Assembly (NCBI RefSeq): GCF_000425805.1
Contig: NZ_AUED01000002.1
Span: 186,001 to 250,000 of the forward strand
Source: Pseudomonas vranovensis DSM 16006
GTDB taxonomy: Bacteria > Pseudomonadota > Gammaproteobacteria > Pseudomonadales > Pseudomonadaceae
Length of the DNA stretch: 64,000 bases
Reading direction: 5' to 3'
Shown here: one piece after another, positions 46,410 through 57,457 of the stretch
Layout: the number at the start of each line of letters is the position of its first letter
How positions within the stretch are numbered: position 1 is the stretch's first letter
Translations under genes and position numbers: made by a program
Notes under the pieces: generated by a model
The model's input: the letters and a program-made list of their open reading frames with translations, nothing else
Told to the model about the DNA's origin: nothing
Database searches by the model: none

Positions 46410-46625
46410 TCACAACTTGGCAATCGACACCTCGGTCGACTTCACAAAGGCAATCACCTCGCTGCCAATCGCCAGCTCCAGCTCGCGTACCGAACGGGTG
46501 GTGATCACCGAAGTGACGATGCCCGAGGCTGTCTGCACATCGATTTCCGACAGCACCGGCCCTTCCAGGATTTCCTTCACGGTGCCTTTGAACTGGTTAC
46601 GTACGTTGATTGCTTTGATAGTCAT
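46410..46625 (-). CDS. ssuF: Molybdopterin-binding (Mop) protein SsuF
   Basis: A 71-residue single-Mop-domain protein (TIKAINVRNQFKGTVKEILEGPVLSEI, ITTRSVRELELAIGSEVIAFVKSTEVSIAKL). Such proteins bind molybdate or molybdopterin oligomerically. In P. putida ssuF is the last gene of the sulfonate operon and is needed there for growth on some sulfonates and sulfate esters; its biochemical role is unclear. It lies 19 bases after ssuB. Confidence 0.93.
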   Translation of the reverse strand: MTIKAINVRNQFKGTVKEILEGPVLSEIDVQTASGIVTSVITTRSVRELELAIGSEVIAFVKSTEVSIAKL

Positions 46626-46644
46626 CTGCTGGATTCCTTACAGG

Positions 46645-47457
46645 TCAGAGGGCCCAACGCAATTGCGTCGGCAAGGGGGCTACAGGTTCAGGTTCGGGCG
46701 GTGTGCCCGGGATCGCCAGAACCCGGTTGAGAACTTCGGTTTCCAGGGCCGCCAGGCGGTGTGAGCCGCGCGCCCGTGGTCGTGGCAGGTCGACCGTCAG
46801 GTCCAGTCCGACCTCCCCGTCTTCAATCAGAATCACCCGGTCAGCAACCGCCACCGCTTCGCTGACATCATGGGTTACCAACAGCACGGTAAAGCCGTAC
46901 TGGCGCCAGAGCCGTTCGATCAGTTGCTGCATCTCGATGCGGGTCAACGCATCCAGCGCTCCCAACGGCTCGTCGAGCAGCAACAGCCGAGGTTTGTGGA
47001 TCAAGGCCCGGGCCAGGGCCACACGCTGCTTCTGCCCGCCCGAGAGCGCTGCCGGCCATTCGTTGGCGCGCTCGGCCAGGCCGACCGCTTCCAGGGCCTC
47101 CAGCGCCTGGGACCGCCAGTTGCCTGACAACCCCAGGCCGACGTTGTCGATCACCTTCTTCCAGGGCAACAAGCGCGCCTCCTGGAACATCAGCCGGGTG
47201 TCTTCGCGAGCCTCGCTCAGGGGGGCGGTGCCTGCCAGCAACTCGCCCCCGGAAGGCTGGTCAAGCCCGGCCAGCAATCGCAGCAACGTGCTTTTGCCGC
47301 AGCCGCTGCGGCCAACGATCGCCACGAATTGCCCGGCCGGAATGTGCAGGTCGATATCGCACAGCACCTGCCGCTGGCCGAAGGTTTTCTGCAGGTTGTT
47401 CGCCGCCAGCGGGATACCGCGCAGCAGGTGTTGAGGTGGTTCCTTGAGGATGGTCAT
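46645..47457 (-). CDS. ssuB: Aliphatic sulfonate ABC transporter ATP-binding protein SsuB
   Basis: A 270-residue ABC ATPase: Walker [10 protein letters not shown], signature [15 protein letters not shown], Walker B LLLLDEP, and [16 protein letters not shown]. It powers SsuC. ATG 47457 overlaps the ssuC stop by 4 bases (ATGA). The C-terminal tail after the ABC core (about 40 residues, ending PTQLRWAL) is as in other Pseudomonas SsuB proteins. Confidence 0.95.
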   Translation of the reverse strand: MTILKEPPQHLLRGIPLAANNLQKTFGQRQVLCDIDLHIPAGQFVAIVGRSGCGKSTLLRLLAGLDQPSGGELLAGTAPLSEAREDTRLMFQEARLLPWKKVIDNVGLGLSGNWRSQALEALEAVGLAERANEWPAALSGGQKQRVALARALIHKPRLLLLDEPLGALDALTRIEMQQLIERLWRQYGFTVLLVTHDVSEAVAVADRVILIEDGEVGLDLTVDLPRPRARGSHRLAALETEVLNRVLAIPGTPPEPEPVAPLPTQLRWAL

Positions 47458-48248
47458 GCGCCCTCTCCCCGGGTCGGTTGATACGCCGGGTGCCAGCGCA
47501 GCCAGACCCGCTCGAGGCCTCGGGCCGCCAGGTCGGCAAGCTTGCCCAGCACGGCATACAGGACGATGGCCAGGACCACGACGTCGGTCTGCAGGAACTC
47601 GCGGGCGTTCATGGCCAGGTAGCCGATGCCGGCGTTGGCCGAAATGGTTTCGGCAACGATCAGAGTCAACCACATAAAGCCCAGGGCGAAGCGCACCCCC
47701 ACCAGGATCGACGGCAAGGCGCCGGGCAGAATCACCTGGCGAAACAGCTCGAACCCCGACAGACCATAGCTGCGTGCCATTTCCACCAGTGCCGGATCGA
47801 CGTTGCGGATGCCGTGGTAGGTGTTCAGGTAGATCGGGAACAAGGTACCCAGAGCGACCAGGAAAATCTTCGCCGACTCATCGATCCCGAACCACAGGAT
47901 CACCAGCGGAATCAGCGCCAGGTGCGGCACGTTGCGGATCATCTGCACCGAGCTGTCGAGCAGGCGTTCACCCCACTTCGACAGCCCGGTGATAAAGCCC
48001 AGTGCCAGGCCGATGGCACCGCCGATCAAGAACCCGACGGCGGCACGCCAGCCACTGATTGCCAAATGCGTCCAGATCTCGCCGCTGCGCACCAGCTCGA
48101 CCCCGGCGCTGAGTACCGCGCTCGGTGCCGGCAGGATGCGCGTCGACAGCCAGCCAGCACTGACGGACAGTTGCCAGATCGCCAACAGCAGCAGCGGCAG
48201 CGCCCAGGGCGCCAGGCGCTGTGGCCAGGGAGTGGAGACTCGACTCAT
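47454..48248 (-). CDS. ssuC: Aliphatic sulfonate ABC transporter permease SsuC
   Basis: A 264-residue inner-membrane permease with about six helices and the EAA-like loop ([35 protein letters not shown]). It forms the translocation channel for sulfonates with SsuB and SsuA. It lies 10 bases after ssuD. Confidence 0.95.
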   Translation of the reverse strand: MSRVSTPWPQRLAPWALPLLLLAIWQLSVSAGWLSTRILPAPSAVLSAGVELVRSGEIWTHLAISGWRAAVGFLIGGAIGLALGFITGLSKWGERLLDSSVQMIRNVPHLALIPLVILWFGIDESAKIFLVALGTLFPIYLNTYHGIRNVDPALVEMARSYGLSGFELFRQVILPGALPSILVGVRFALGFMWLTLIVAETISANAGIGYLAMNAREFLQTDVVVLAIVLYAVLGKLADLAARGLERVWLRWHPAYQPTRGEGA

Positions 48249-48258
48249 GGCCCGCCCC

Positions 48259-49407
48259 TCAGCGCTGTGCTGTGGATTTGGGCAGGATGTCGTTGGCCAC
48301 CATCTCGCCGAAGGGGCTCACGTAGCCACCGGTTTTCGGCAACTCCGGGCGCTCCACATCCAGGTGCGGGAACAGCAGCTCGGCAACCCGGTACGACTCT
48401 TCGAGGTGTGGATAACCGGAGAAGATGAACGTATCGATGCCCAGTGCCGCGTACTCCTTGACCCGCTCCGCCACGGTCGGCCCGTCACCCACCAGCGCGG
48501 TACCGGCACCGCCACGCACCAGGCCGACACCGGCCCAGAGGTTGGGGCTGACTTCCAGGTTGTCGCGGTTGCCGCCGTGCAGCGCGGCCATGCGTTGCTG
48601 GCCCACCGAATCGAAGCGCGCCAGCGAGGCCTGGGCGCGGGCAATGGTGTCGTCGTCCAAGTGCGAGATCAGGCGCTCGGCGGCCTGCCAGGCTTCGGCA
48701 TTGGTTTCGCGCACGATCACATGCAGACGAATCCCGAACCGCACCGTGCGGCCCTGCTTGGCGGCCTTGGCACGCACTTGCTCGATTTTCTCGGCCACGG
48801 CGGCCGGTGGTTCGCCCCAGGTCAGGTACAACTCGACCTGCTCGGCTGCCAGGTCCTGCGCAGCCTCGGAGGAACCGCCGAAGTACAACGGCGGACGTGG
48901 CTGCTGAATGGGCGGGTAAAGCAACTTGGCGCCTTTGACCTGGATATGCTGGCCGTCGTAGTCGACGGTTTCGCCTTCCAGTACGCGCCGCCAGATGCGG
49001 GTGAATTCCACCGAAGCCTGGTAGCGCTCTTCGTGGCTGAGGAACAGGCCATCGCCAGAGAGTTCTTCCGGGTCGCCGCCGGTGACCAGGTTGAACAACG
49101 CACGACCACCCGAGAGCCGGTCCAGGGTCGCCGCCTGACGCGCAGCCACCGTGGGTGAGATGATGCCCGGGCGCAGAGCCACCAGGAACTTCAGGCGCTG
49201 GGTCACCGGAATCAGCGACGCAGCAACCAGCCAGGAGTCCTCGCAGGAGCGCCCGGTGGGAATCAGCACCCCGCCAAAGCCCAGGCGGTCGGCAGCCTGG
49301 GCGATCTGCTGCAGGTAGCCGTGATCGACCGCACGGGCGCCTTCGGCGGTGCCCAGGTAGTGACCGTCGCCGTGGGTGGGAAGAAACCAGAAAATATTGA
49401 GGCTCAT
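48259..49407 (-). CDS. ssuD: FMNH2-dependent alkanesulfonate monooxygenase SsuD
   Basis: A 382-residue TIM-barrel flavin-dependent monooxygenase of the luciferase family that splits alkanesulfonates into sulfite and aldehyde, using FMNH2 from Ssu[54 protein letters not shown] and [15 protein letters not shown] are typical; length is normal. It lies 58 bases after ssuA. Confidence 0.96.
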   Translation of the reverse strand: MSLNIFWFLPTHGDGHYLGTAEGARAVDHGYLQQIAQAADRLGFGGVLIPTGRSCEDSWLVAASLIPVTQRLKFLVALRPGIISPTVAARQAATLDRLSGGRALFNLVTGGDPEELSGDGLFLSHEERYQASVEFTRIWRRVLEGETVDYDGQHIQVKGAKLLYPPIQQPRPPLYFGGSSEAAQDLAAEQVELYLTWGEPPAAVAEKIEQVRAKAAKQGRTVRFGIRLHVIVRETNAEAWQAAERLISHLDDDTIARAQASLARFDSVGQQRMAALHGGNRDNLEVSPNLWAGVGLVRGGAGTALVGDGPTVAERVKEYAALGIDTFIFSGYPHLEESYRVAELLFPHLDVERPELPKTGGYVSPFGEMVANDILPKSTAQR

Positions 49408-49465
49408 TGGAGTTGTCTCCTAAGGGGAACGCAAACCGGGGCGGCGCCCCGGCACGGGCGAATCG

Positions 49466-50431
49466 TCAAGGCGCGGTGGCAACCTTGGCCGGGGGAGTCC
49501 AGATCACATCCTTGATGCTCAATGGCTTGGGAATCAGCTTGAGCGAGTGGAAGGTGTCGGCGATTTTCTGTTGGGCAATGACCACGTCCGGGGTCAGGAA
49601 GTGAGCACCGTAGCCCTGGCGCTTGACCGAGGTGAGGGTGATGTCGGCAGGCAGGCCGAGCAGCGGCGCCACCTGGTCGGTGACCTCTTGCGGATTGGCC
49701 TTGGACCACTCGCCCACGGCGCGCACTTCCTCCACCAGAGCATTGATCACCTCAGGGTGCTTCTGGGCGTAGGGCTTGGTGGCGAGGTAGAACTGGTGGT
49801 TGTCGACAATGCCTTTGCCGTCACGCAGGGTGCGTGCCTGCAGTTGCTGTTCTGCGGCGGCCTGGTACGGATCCCAAATCACCCAGGCATCGACACTGCC
49901 ACGCTCGAAGGCGGCGCGGGCATCGGCGGGCGGCAGGAACACCGGCTGGATGTCGGTGTATTTGAGGCCGGCATCTTCAAGGGCGCGTACCAACAGGTAG
50001 TGAACGTTGGAACCCTTGTTCAGCGCGACCTTCTTGCCTTTGAGCTCCTTCACCGACTGGATCGACGACCCCTTGGGCACCAGGATCGCTTCGCTGTGCG
50101 GTGCCGGCGGCTCATAGGCCACGTACAGCAGGTCGGCACCGGCGGCCTGGGCAAACACGGGCGGGGTTTCACCGGTAACGCCGAAGTCGATGGAGCCTAC
50201 GTTCAGGCCTTCAAGCAGCTGCGGGCCGCCGGGGAACTCAGTCCATTGAACCTGTACGCCCTGGGCGGCCAGACGCTTTTCCAGCGAGCCCTTGGCCTTG
50301 AGCAGCACCAGCGTGCCGTACTTCTGATAACCGATACGCAGGCTTTCAGCTTGAGCGTGAGTGATGGCGCCGAAGGACACAGCCGCAGCAAACAGAGCGA
50401 CCAGACCACGACGCAAAATGACAGTGCGCAT
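49466..50431 (-). CDS. ssuA: Sulfonate-binding periplasmic protein SsuA
   Basis: A 321-residue periplasmic binding protein with a signal peptide (basic MRTVILRRG start, cleavage after THAQA). LRIGYQKYGTLVLLKAKG and VGSIDFGVTGETPPVFAQAAG are the ligand-pocket segments of the SsuA/NMT1-like family. It delivers sulfonates to SsuBC. AAAAGGAGAGCG supplies a strong Shine-Dalgarno. Confidence 0.95.
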   Translation of the reverse strand: MRTVILRRGLVALFAAAVSFGAITHAQAESLRIGYQKYGTLVLLKAKGSLEKRLAAQGVQVQWTEFPGGPQLLEGLNVGSIDFGVTGETPPVFAQAAGADLLYVAYEPPAPHSEAILVPKGSSIQSVKELKGKKVALNKGSNVHYLLVRALEDAGLKYTDIQPVFLPPADARAAFERGSVDAWVIWDPYQAAAEQQLQARTLRDGKGIVDNHQFYLATKPYAQKHPEVINALVEEVRAVGEWSKANPQEVTDQVAPLLGLPADITLTSVKRQGYGAHFLTPDVVIAQQKIADTFHSLKLIPKPLSIKDVIWTPPAKVATAP

Positions 50432-50518
50432 AGCGCTCTCCTTTTGCTGTTGGGTTCAGGCTGCACCTGCTTGCCCGTTGGCGGGCGAGTAAGGTGGGAA
50501 TGACAGGTTGAGTAGGGC

Positions 50519-51112
50519 TCAGATGCTCCAGCGAGCACTGAGCAGACGTTCGTTCAGCACCCCTGGGGCGACCGGTTTTGGCCGGCGCGCCAGGGCACTG
50601 TGAAACAGGTCCAGCGATTCGTTCAGGCGCTGCTCCAGGGCCGGGGCCAACTGCGCGGCTGCGCTGCCTTCGCCGTAGGCGATCTGGCTGTCGTCGGCGA
50701 AGATCCCTTGCAGGGTTTCTTCGGCCTTGAGTGCCGACAGAACGGGCTTGAGGGCGTAATCCACCGCCAGCATGTGGGCGATGCTGCCGCCCGTGGCGAT
50801 TGGCAATACCACCTTGTGGCGCAGTGCGCGTTCAGGCAGCAGGTCGAGCAGTGTTTTAAGGGCACCCGCAAAGGACGCCTTGTACACCGGCGTGGCGACG
50901 ATCAGGCCGTCCGCCTGTTCGACCAGTTGCAGGAAGTGCTGCACTTTGGGGCTGTCGAAGCGGGCATGCAGCAGGTCCTCGGCCGGAAAATCCCGTACTT
51001 GGAAAGTCACCACTTCAACACCCTGCTCTTGCAGCCACTGGCGGCTGCGCTCAAGCAGCACACCGGAGCGTGAACGCAGACTGGGACTACCACCGAGAGA
51101 AACAACCAGCAT
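50519..51112 (-). CDS. ssuE: NADPH-dependent FMN reductase SsuE
   Basis: A 197-residue flavodoxin-like reductase that provides FMNH2 to SsuD (and possibly other two-component monooxygenases). The FMN phosphate loop is [11 protein letters not shown] and [23 protein letters not shown] is the isoalloxazine side. It is the first gene of ssuEADCBF; an AT-rich region with possible CysB-type control lies upstream. Confidence 0.95.
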   Translation of the reverse strand: MLVVSLGGSPSLRSRSGVLLERSRQWLQEQGVEVVTFQVRDFPAEDLLHARFDSPKVQHFLQLVEQADGLIVATPVYKASFAGALKTLLDLLPERALRHKVVLPIATGGSIAHMLAVDYALKPVLSALKAEETLQGIFADDSQIAYGEGSAAAQLAPALEQRLNESLDLFHSALARRPKPVAPGVLNERLLSARWSI

Positions 51113-51189
51113 TGGAGCGCTTCCTTGATCGTGTTCTAGAGGGCCGCGAGGTGAAGTTCTCGCTGGAGTGGAGTGACCTTAACAGCCGG

Positions 51190-51245
51190 ACACATATATC
51201 TATAAATCATATTTTTTCATTTGTTTATTCGTTTTGGAACTATTA
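51190..51245 (-). promoter_or_regulatory. AT-rich control region of the ssu operon
   Basis: About 55 bases of high A+T in a GC-rich setting, containing ATCTATAAAT (51198-51207), which is repeated exactly at 52090-52099 upstream of lsfA. Sulfate-starvation genes in Pseudomonas are activated by CysB, which binds AT-rich sites; assigning these bases to CysB is inference. Confidence 0.45.
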
Positions 51246-51248
51246 AAG

Positions 51249-51304
51249 CATCGCGGGGCAAACCCGCTACCACCGGCCTGGTGGGAGCGGGCTTGCCCCG
51301 CGAT
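51249..51304. repeat. REP element pair (inverted)
   Basis: CATCGCGGGGCAAACCCGCT and the inverse unit GTGGGAGCGGGCTTGCCCCG face each other across a short GGCCTG spacer. The block lies between the ssu control region and the lsfA terminator. Confidence 0.9.
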
Positions 51305-51311
51305 CAACCAT

Positions 51312-51335
51312 AAAAAAGGGCCGTCGAAACGGCCC
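51312..51335 (-). terminator. Terminator of lsfA
   Basis: Minus-strand stem GGGCCGT / ACGGCCC with a TTCG tetraloop followed by TTTTTT, about 20 bases after the lsfA stop. Confidence 0.9.
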
Positions 51336-51355
51336 AAAGATCCCTGCTATTGGAT

Positions 51356-51994
51356 TCAGCGGTTAGGCTGCGGGGTCAAGCGCAAGTACGGCTTGACCGC
51401 CCGGTAGCCCTTCGGAAAGCGTTGCTTGATTTCGTCTTCGTCCTTGAGCGACGGCACGATCACCACCTCATCACCGTCCTGCCAGTTGGCTGGCGTTGCC
51501 ACCTTGTGGTTGTCGGTAAGCTGCAGCGAGTCGATCACCCTGAGGATTTCGTGGAAGTTGCGCCCCGTGCTGGCCGGGTAAGTGATGGTCAGGCGGATCT
51601 TCTTGTTCGGGTCGATCACAAACAGGGAGCGTACCGTCAGCGTGTCACTGGCGTTGGGGTGGATCAGGTCGTAGAGGTCCGAAACCTTGCGGTCGGCATC
51701 GGCCAGGATCGGGAAGTTGACCACGGTGTTCTGGGTTTCGTTGATGTCGTCGATCCAGCGGTGGTGGGAGTCCACCGGGTCCACCGACAGGGCAATGGCC
51801 TTGACGCCGCGCTCGGCAAACTGGTCCTTGAGCTTGGCGGTAAAGCCCAGCTCGGTGGTGCATACCGGAGTGAAGTCGGCCGGATGCGAAAACAGCACGC
51901 CCCAGCTATTGCCCAGCCACTCATGGAAACGGATCTTGCCGGCGCTGGATTCCTGTTCGAAGTCGGGGGCGATATCGCCGAGTCTGAGGCTCAT
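51356..51994 (-). CDS. lsfA: 1-Cys peroxiredoxin LsfA
   Basis: A 212-residue Prx6-type peroxiredoxin. The peroxidatic cysteine is C45 in HPADFTPVCTTELG, and there is no resolving cysteine, as in LsfA of P. putida, a protein induced by sulfate limitation. It reduces peroxides, perhaps protecting cells from H2O2 made by the flavin-dependent desulfonation systems around it. It has its own promoter region and terminator, separate from ssu. Confidence 0.94.
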   Translation of the reverse strand: MSLRLGDIAPDFEQESSAGKIRFHEWLGNSWGVLFSHPADFTPVCTTELGFTAKLKDQFAERGVKAIALSVDPVDSHHRWIDDINETQNTVVNFPILADADRKVSDLYDLIHPNASDTLTVRSLFVIDPNKKIRLTITYPASTGRNFHEILRVIDSLQLTDNHKVATPANWQDGDEVVIVPSLKDEDEIKQRFPKGYRAVKPYLRLTPQPNR

Positions 51995-52057
51995 GGTGCG
52001 GCTCCTTGGCTGGGTTCGTTATGGGTTCACTGTGCCTGCAAGCAGTAGAAATTAAAA

Positions 52058-52102
52058 AGAATAAATATCGATTTATTTATAACTTTAAAATCTATAAATG
52101 CG
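52058..52102 (-). promoter_or_regulatory. AT-rich control region of lsfA
   Basis: ATAAATATCGA (52061-52071), ACTTTAAAA (52082-52090) and ATCTATAAATGCG (52090-52102) lie 64-108 bases upstream of lsfA. The first two also occur upstream of aguB (15851-15869), and ATCTATAAAT also upstream of ssuE. Binding by CysB is plausible but unproven. Confidence 0.4.
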
Positions 52103-52107
52103 CAGAC

Positions 52108-52137
52108 AAAAAAAAGCCTCGCACTAAGGCGAGGCTT
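52108..52137 (-). terminator. Terminator of the OprE-like porin gene
   Basis: Minus-strand stem AGCCTCGC / GCGAGGCT with a 6-base loop (CTTAGT), then TTTTTTTG; 17 bases after the porin stop. Confidence 0.9.
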
Positions 52138-52153
52138 CTCGTTTCAACCGGAC

Positions 52154-53482
52154 TTACATGAAGCTGTAAGTGTAGTTGAAGATCAGGCGGGTCTGATCCT
52201 GGTCGGCGCTGGCTTCGCTGCTGCCGCCGCGGTACACACCGTGACGCAGGCTGGCGCCCAGGCCCTTGAGGGTACCTTCCTGGATCACGTAGTCGATACG
52301 CGCGTCGCGTTCCCACTCGCTGTAGTCGCTGCCACCGGTACGGCTACGGATGTCATCACCACGCAGGTAGGAGATCGAGGTCTTCAGACCAGGAACACCC
52401 AGGCGGGCGAAGTCGTAGGAGTACTGACCGAAGGTGGTGTTTTCACCGGCACGGGCAAACTGGTTGATCATGCTGTCGGTGAACAGGTAGAAGCTCGAAC
52501 CGCCGGCACCTTCGTTGCGGCCATTGCCGTCAACCACGTTGCCCTGGTTCAGCCAGACGAAACCACCGTCATCACCGATCTGCTGGTGACCCAACAGGAA
52601 AGCATGACCACCCAGGGAGTAGGTGAACATGGCGCTCCAGGTCTTGTTGTCGACCTCGCCGGTGTTCTTGGCATAGCCACCGTTGTTGTTGAAGGCGTAG
52701 CCGGTTTCACCGTTCTTGCCATCGCTGCTGCTGTCGAAGTAGCGGATGTCGGTCTTGAACGACTGGTCTTCAGCAATCGGCAGGACGTGTACCAGGCCCA
52801 GGAAGTGCTGCTTGTAGAAGTCTTCCAGGTTCGAGTAGTAGTACTGCAGGGTCAGGTCTTTGGTGACTTTCCAGTCGCCACCGGCGAACTGGAACTTGTT
52901 GCTGTCCTGGGTAGCACCGGCAACCGACAGGCCGGTACGGTTGCTCGAAGCACGGCCCATGGCGTGGGTCAGCTGACCGGCGTTGAGGGTCAGGCTGTCG
53001 ATTTCCTTGGACTGGATGGTGCCGCCTTCAAAGGTTTGTGGCAGCAGACGACCGTCGTTGGATACCAGGATCGGCAGGTTTGGCGCCAGGGCGCTCCCGA
53101 AGTGAGCTTCAGTCTTGGAGAAGCGCGCTTTGGCGTTGGCACCGAAACGGGCCCACTGGCTCTCGGCCGAACCATCGGAGTCGCTTGGGAAGAAACTGCT
53201 GTTGTCTGGGTGGTGGCCACGGCCGCCGTCCAGGTGAATACCCCACAGGGCTTGTGCATCAACACCAAAACCAACGGTACCCTCGGTGAAACCCGAGATG
53301 TAGTCGACTTTGAAACCCTGACCCGATTCACGGTTGTCAGCGCCACCATCACGGTTGTCGTTGTTGAAGTACATGGTGCGGGAGCTGAGCGACAGCTTGC
53401 TGTCTTCAACGAAACCGGCGGCACCTGCCTGCTGGGCCAGAACCCCTACGGCCACGGCAATTGCCAAGGTCGACTTGTACAT
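52154..53482 (-). CDS. oprE: OprD-family outer membrane porin (OprE-like)
   Basis: A 442-residue porin with a signal peptide (cleavage after QQAGA), then GFVEDSKLSLSSRTMYFNNDNRD, YISGFTEGTVGFGVDAQALWGIHLDGG, LLPQTFEGGTIQSKEIDSLTLNAG and a C-terminal phenylalanine-methionine end (NYTYSFM). It belongs to the OprE/OprQ side of the OprD family. Located between lsfA and the tau operon, it is a good candidate for outer-membrane entry of sulfonates, but this is only context. GAGGAG precedes its ATG. Confidence 0.88.
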   Translation of the reverse strand: MYKSTLAIAVAVGVLAQQAGAAGFVEDSKLSLSSRTMYFNNDNRDGGADNRESGQGFKVDYISGFTEGTVGFGVDAQALWGIHLDGGRGHHPDNSSFFPSDSDGSAESQWARFGANAKARFSKTEAHFGSALAPNLPILVSNDGRLLPQTFEGGTIQSKEIDSLTLNAGQLTHAMGRASSNRTGLSVAGATQDSNKFQFAGGDWKVTKDLTLQYYYSNLEDFYKQHFLGLVHVLPIAEDQSFKTDIRYFDSSSDGKNGETGYAFNNNGGYAKNTGEVDNKTWSAMFTYSLGGHAFLLGHQQIGDDGGFVWLNQGNVVDGNGRNEGAGGSSFYLFTDSMINQFARAGENTTFGQYSYDFARLGVPGLKTSISYLRGDDIRSRTGGSDYSEWERDARIDYVIQEGTLKGLGASLRHGVYRGGSSEASADQDQTRLIFNYTYSFM

Positions 53483-53930
53483 GTTTTGCTCCTCTCGTTT
53501 CTAATTCTTGTGGTTCGCTTACGGCAGGATCTGAAGCCCTGCTCGTTGTCGATTGGCGATTAGCACCAAAGCGTGACCGTCAAGTCAATCGTAACTATTC
53601 ATTTCGCTACTTTGGTCTAATACGCCAGCCCTTGGGGTCAAGGATAATAACAATCCTATAAATCCAAAAAGCCTTATTTCAGAATTTTTCAGACTAATCT
53701 GGAATATGTTCCGAATTTTTCTCAGCCAGCTGTATCGACGTCCCGTTTAATTCCTTAAGGTTATAAGCTCTAATTTTTTAGATCTAATCTCCTGGGCACC
53801 TTCCTTCGGCCCCCAACAACCTTAAATCAAATGCTTCCTAAGCTAATGCTAAAAAGTTATTTATTTTAGCTTTCTTAGATCATTTAGCCTTTCTTCTCTC
53901 GCACCTCCACCGCCTGAGAAGGAGTTCACC
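53483..53930. promoter_or_regulatory. Divergent control region between oprE-like porin and tauA
   Basis: A 448-base AT-rich region without a gene. It holds a direct repeat of GAATTTTTC (53680-53688 preceded by CA, and 53712-53720), a small dyad GGAA-TATG-TTCC between the two, and nearer tauA a nested dyad: CTAAG (53838-53842), GCTAAAA (53848-53854), TTTTAGC (53864-53870), CTTAG (53874-53878). The position 50-90 bases before tauA suits an activator site (CysB or a TauR-like protein). GAAGGAG precedes tauA. Confidence 0.5.
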
Positions 53931-54908
53931 ATGACCCCGCACGCCCCACTGCGCCTGTTTGCCGCCCTGACCCTGGCTGGCGCCAGCTGGTTGGCCCAGG
54001 CGGCCGATCTGACCGTGGCCTACCAGACGACCGTTGATCCGGCCAAGGTCGCCCAGGTCAACGGCGACTACGAAAAAGCCAGCAAGGCCAGCATCGACTG
54101 GCGCAAATTCGACAGCGGCGCTGATGTGATCACCGCCGTGGCTTCCGGCGACGTGCAGATCGGTTATCTCGGCTCCAGCCCGCTGGCTGCCGCTGCCACC
54201 CGCAAGCTGCCGGTGGAAACGTTCCTGATCGCCACGCAGATCGGCGCTGCCGAAGCCCTGGTAGCTCGTGACGGCGCCAACATCAACTCGCCTCAGGACC
54301 TGATCGGCAAGAAGATCGCCGTACCGTTCGTGTCGACCGGCCATTACAGCCTGCTGGCCGCACTCAAGCAGTGGGACATCGACCCGGCCAAGGTGCAGAT
54401 CCTCAACCTGGCGCCACCGGCGATCATCGCCGCCTGGAAGCGCGGCGACATTGATGCCACCTATGTATGGGACCCCGCCCTGGGTGTGGCCAAGGAGACC
54501 GGCAAGGTGTTGATCACTTCCGGCGAGCTGGCCAAGAAAGGGGCACCGACCTTTGACGCCTGGATCGTGCGCAAGGACTTCGCGGCCAAGCACCCTGACA
54601 TCGTCAAGGCCTTCGCCACCGTGACCCTTGATGCCTACGCCGACTACCGCAAGGACCCGCAAGCCTGGCTGGCCAACTCGAGCAACGTCGACAAGCTGGT
54701 CAAGCTGTCCGGCGCCAAGCCCGCCGACATCCCGGGCCTGCTGCAGGGCAACGTGTTCCCGCTGGCCGCCGACCAGGTCGCCGCACTGGGCGCACCGACA
54801 ACCCAGGCGATTACCGACACCGCGACCTTCCTCAAGGCGCAGGGCAAGGTTGAAGCCGTGCTGCCGGATTACTCGCCCTATGTCAGCGCCCAGTTCATCC
54901 CCCATTGA
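53931..54908 (+). CDS. tauA: Taurine-binding periplasmic protein TauA
   Basis: A 325-residue periplasmic binding protein with signal peptide (cleavage after WLAQAA). DLTVAYQTTVDPAKVAQVNGDYEKA, SGDVQIGYLGSSPLAAAATR and IDATYVWDPALG match TauA. It binds taurine for TauBC import under sulfur limitation. The Shine-Dalgarno GAAGGAG is strong. It is the first gene of tauABCD. Confidence 0.95.
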   Translation: MTPHAPLRLFAALTLAGASWLAQAADLTVAYQTTVDPAKVAQVNGDYEKASKASIDWRKFDSGADVITAVASGDVQIGYLGSSPLAAAATRKLPVETFLIATQIGAAEALVARDGANINSPQDLIGKKIAVPFVSTGHYSLLAALKQWDIDPAKVQILNLAPPAIIAAWKRGDIDATYVWDPALGVAKETGKVLITSGELAKKGAPTFDAWIVRKDFAAKHPDIVKAFATVTLDAYADYRKDPQAWLANSSNVDKLVKLSGAKPADIPGLLQGNVFPLAADQVAALGAPTTQAITDTATFLKAQGKVEAVLPDYSPYVSAQFIPH

Positions 54909-54920
54909 TCGGAGCTTGTC

Positions 54921-55711
54921 ATGGCATTGCTTGAGCTGGAGCGCATCAGCGCACAGTACCCCGGCGCAGCCGTACCGGTGCTGACCGACATCACCCTGAG
55001 CCTGGGCCCGGGGCAATTGCTGGTGGCCCTGGGTCCCTCCGGCAGCGGCAAGACGTCGCTGCTCAATTTGATCGCAGGGTTCGTCGCGCCCAGCGCCGGC
55101 CGTATCACCCTGGACGGTGTGCCGGTGCAAGGCCCCAGTGCCGAACGGGGCGTGGTCTTCCAGGACGACGCCCTGCTGCCGTGGCAGGACGTGCTGGCCA
55201 ACGTCGCCTTCGGCCTGGAGCTGGCCGGGGTGCCGCGCGCCGAGCGTGAACGCAAGGCCCGGGAGATGCTGGCACTGGTCGACCTGAGCGACTTCGGCAA
55301 GCGGCGGGTCTGGCAGCTTTCCGGTGGGCAGAAGCAACGCGTAGGCCTGGCTCGCGCCCTGGCTGCCGACCCACGGGTGCTGTTGATGGACGAGCCGTTC
55401 GGCGCACTGGATGCCTTTACCCGTGAACAGATGCAAGAGCTGCTGTTGCAGGTCTGGCAACGCACGGCCAAGCCGGTGTTCCTGATTACCCACGACATTG
55501 AAGAAGCCGTGTTTCTCGCCACCGACCTGATTCTACTGGCGCCCGATCCCGGGCAAATCGTCGAACGTCTGCATCTGGATTTCGGCCAGCGGTACGCCGC
55601 CGGCGAATCGGCGCGGGCAATCAAGTCCGATCCACGCTTTATCGAAACCCGCGAGCATGTCCTGGCCCGGGTGTTTTCCCAACGCAGCGCCACCGTGCGC
55701 CAGGAGATCGC

Positions 55712-55715
<4 letters not shown>
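54921..55715 (+). CDS. tauB: Taurine ABC transporter ATP-binding protein TauB
   Basis: A 264-residue ABC ATPase: Walker [10 protein letters not shown], signature [15 protein letters not shown], Walker B VLLMDEP, and [14 protein letters not shown]. It lies 12 bases after tauA and overlaps tauC by 4 bases (ATGA). Confidence 0.95.
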
Positions 55716-57401
<1,686 letters not shown>

Positions 57402-57402
57402 C

Positions 57403-57454
57403 GCGATCGCGGGGCAAGCCTGCTCCAGCAGGAGCGGGCTTGCCCCGCGATGGC
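57403..57454. repeat. REP element pair (inverted)
   Basis: GATCGCGGGGCAAGCCTGCT and AGCGGGCTTGCCCCGCGAT face each other with a CCAGCAGG-type centre. It fills the space between the convergent tauD and betT stops and may act as a transcript end. Confidence 0.9.
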
Positions 57455-57457
57455 TTG

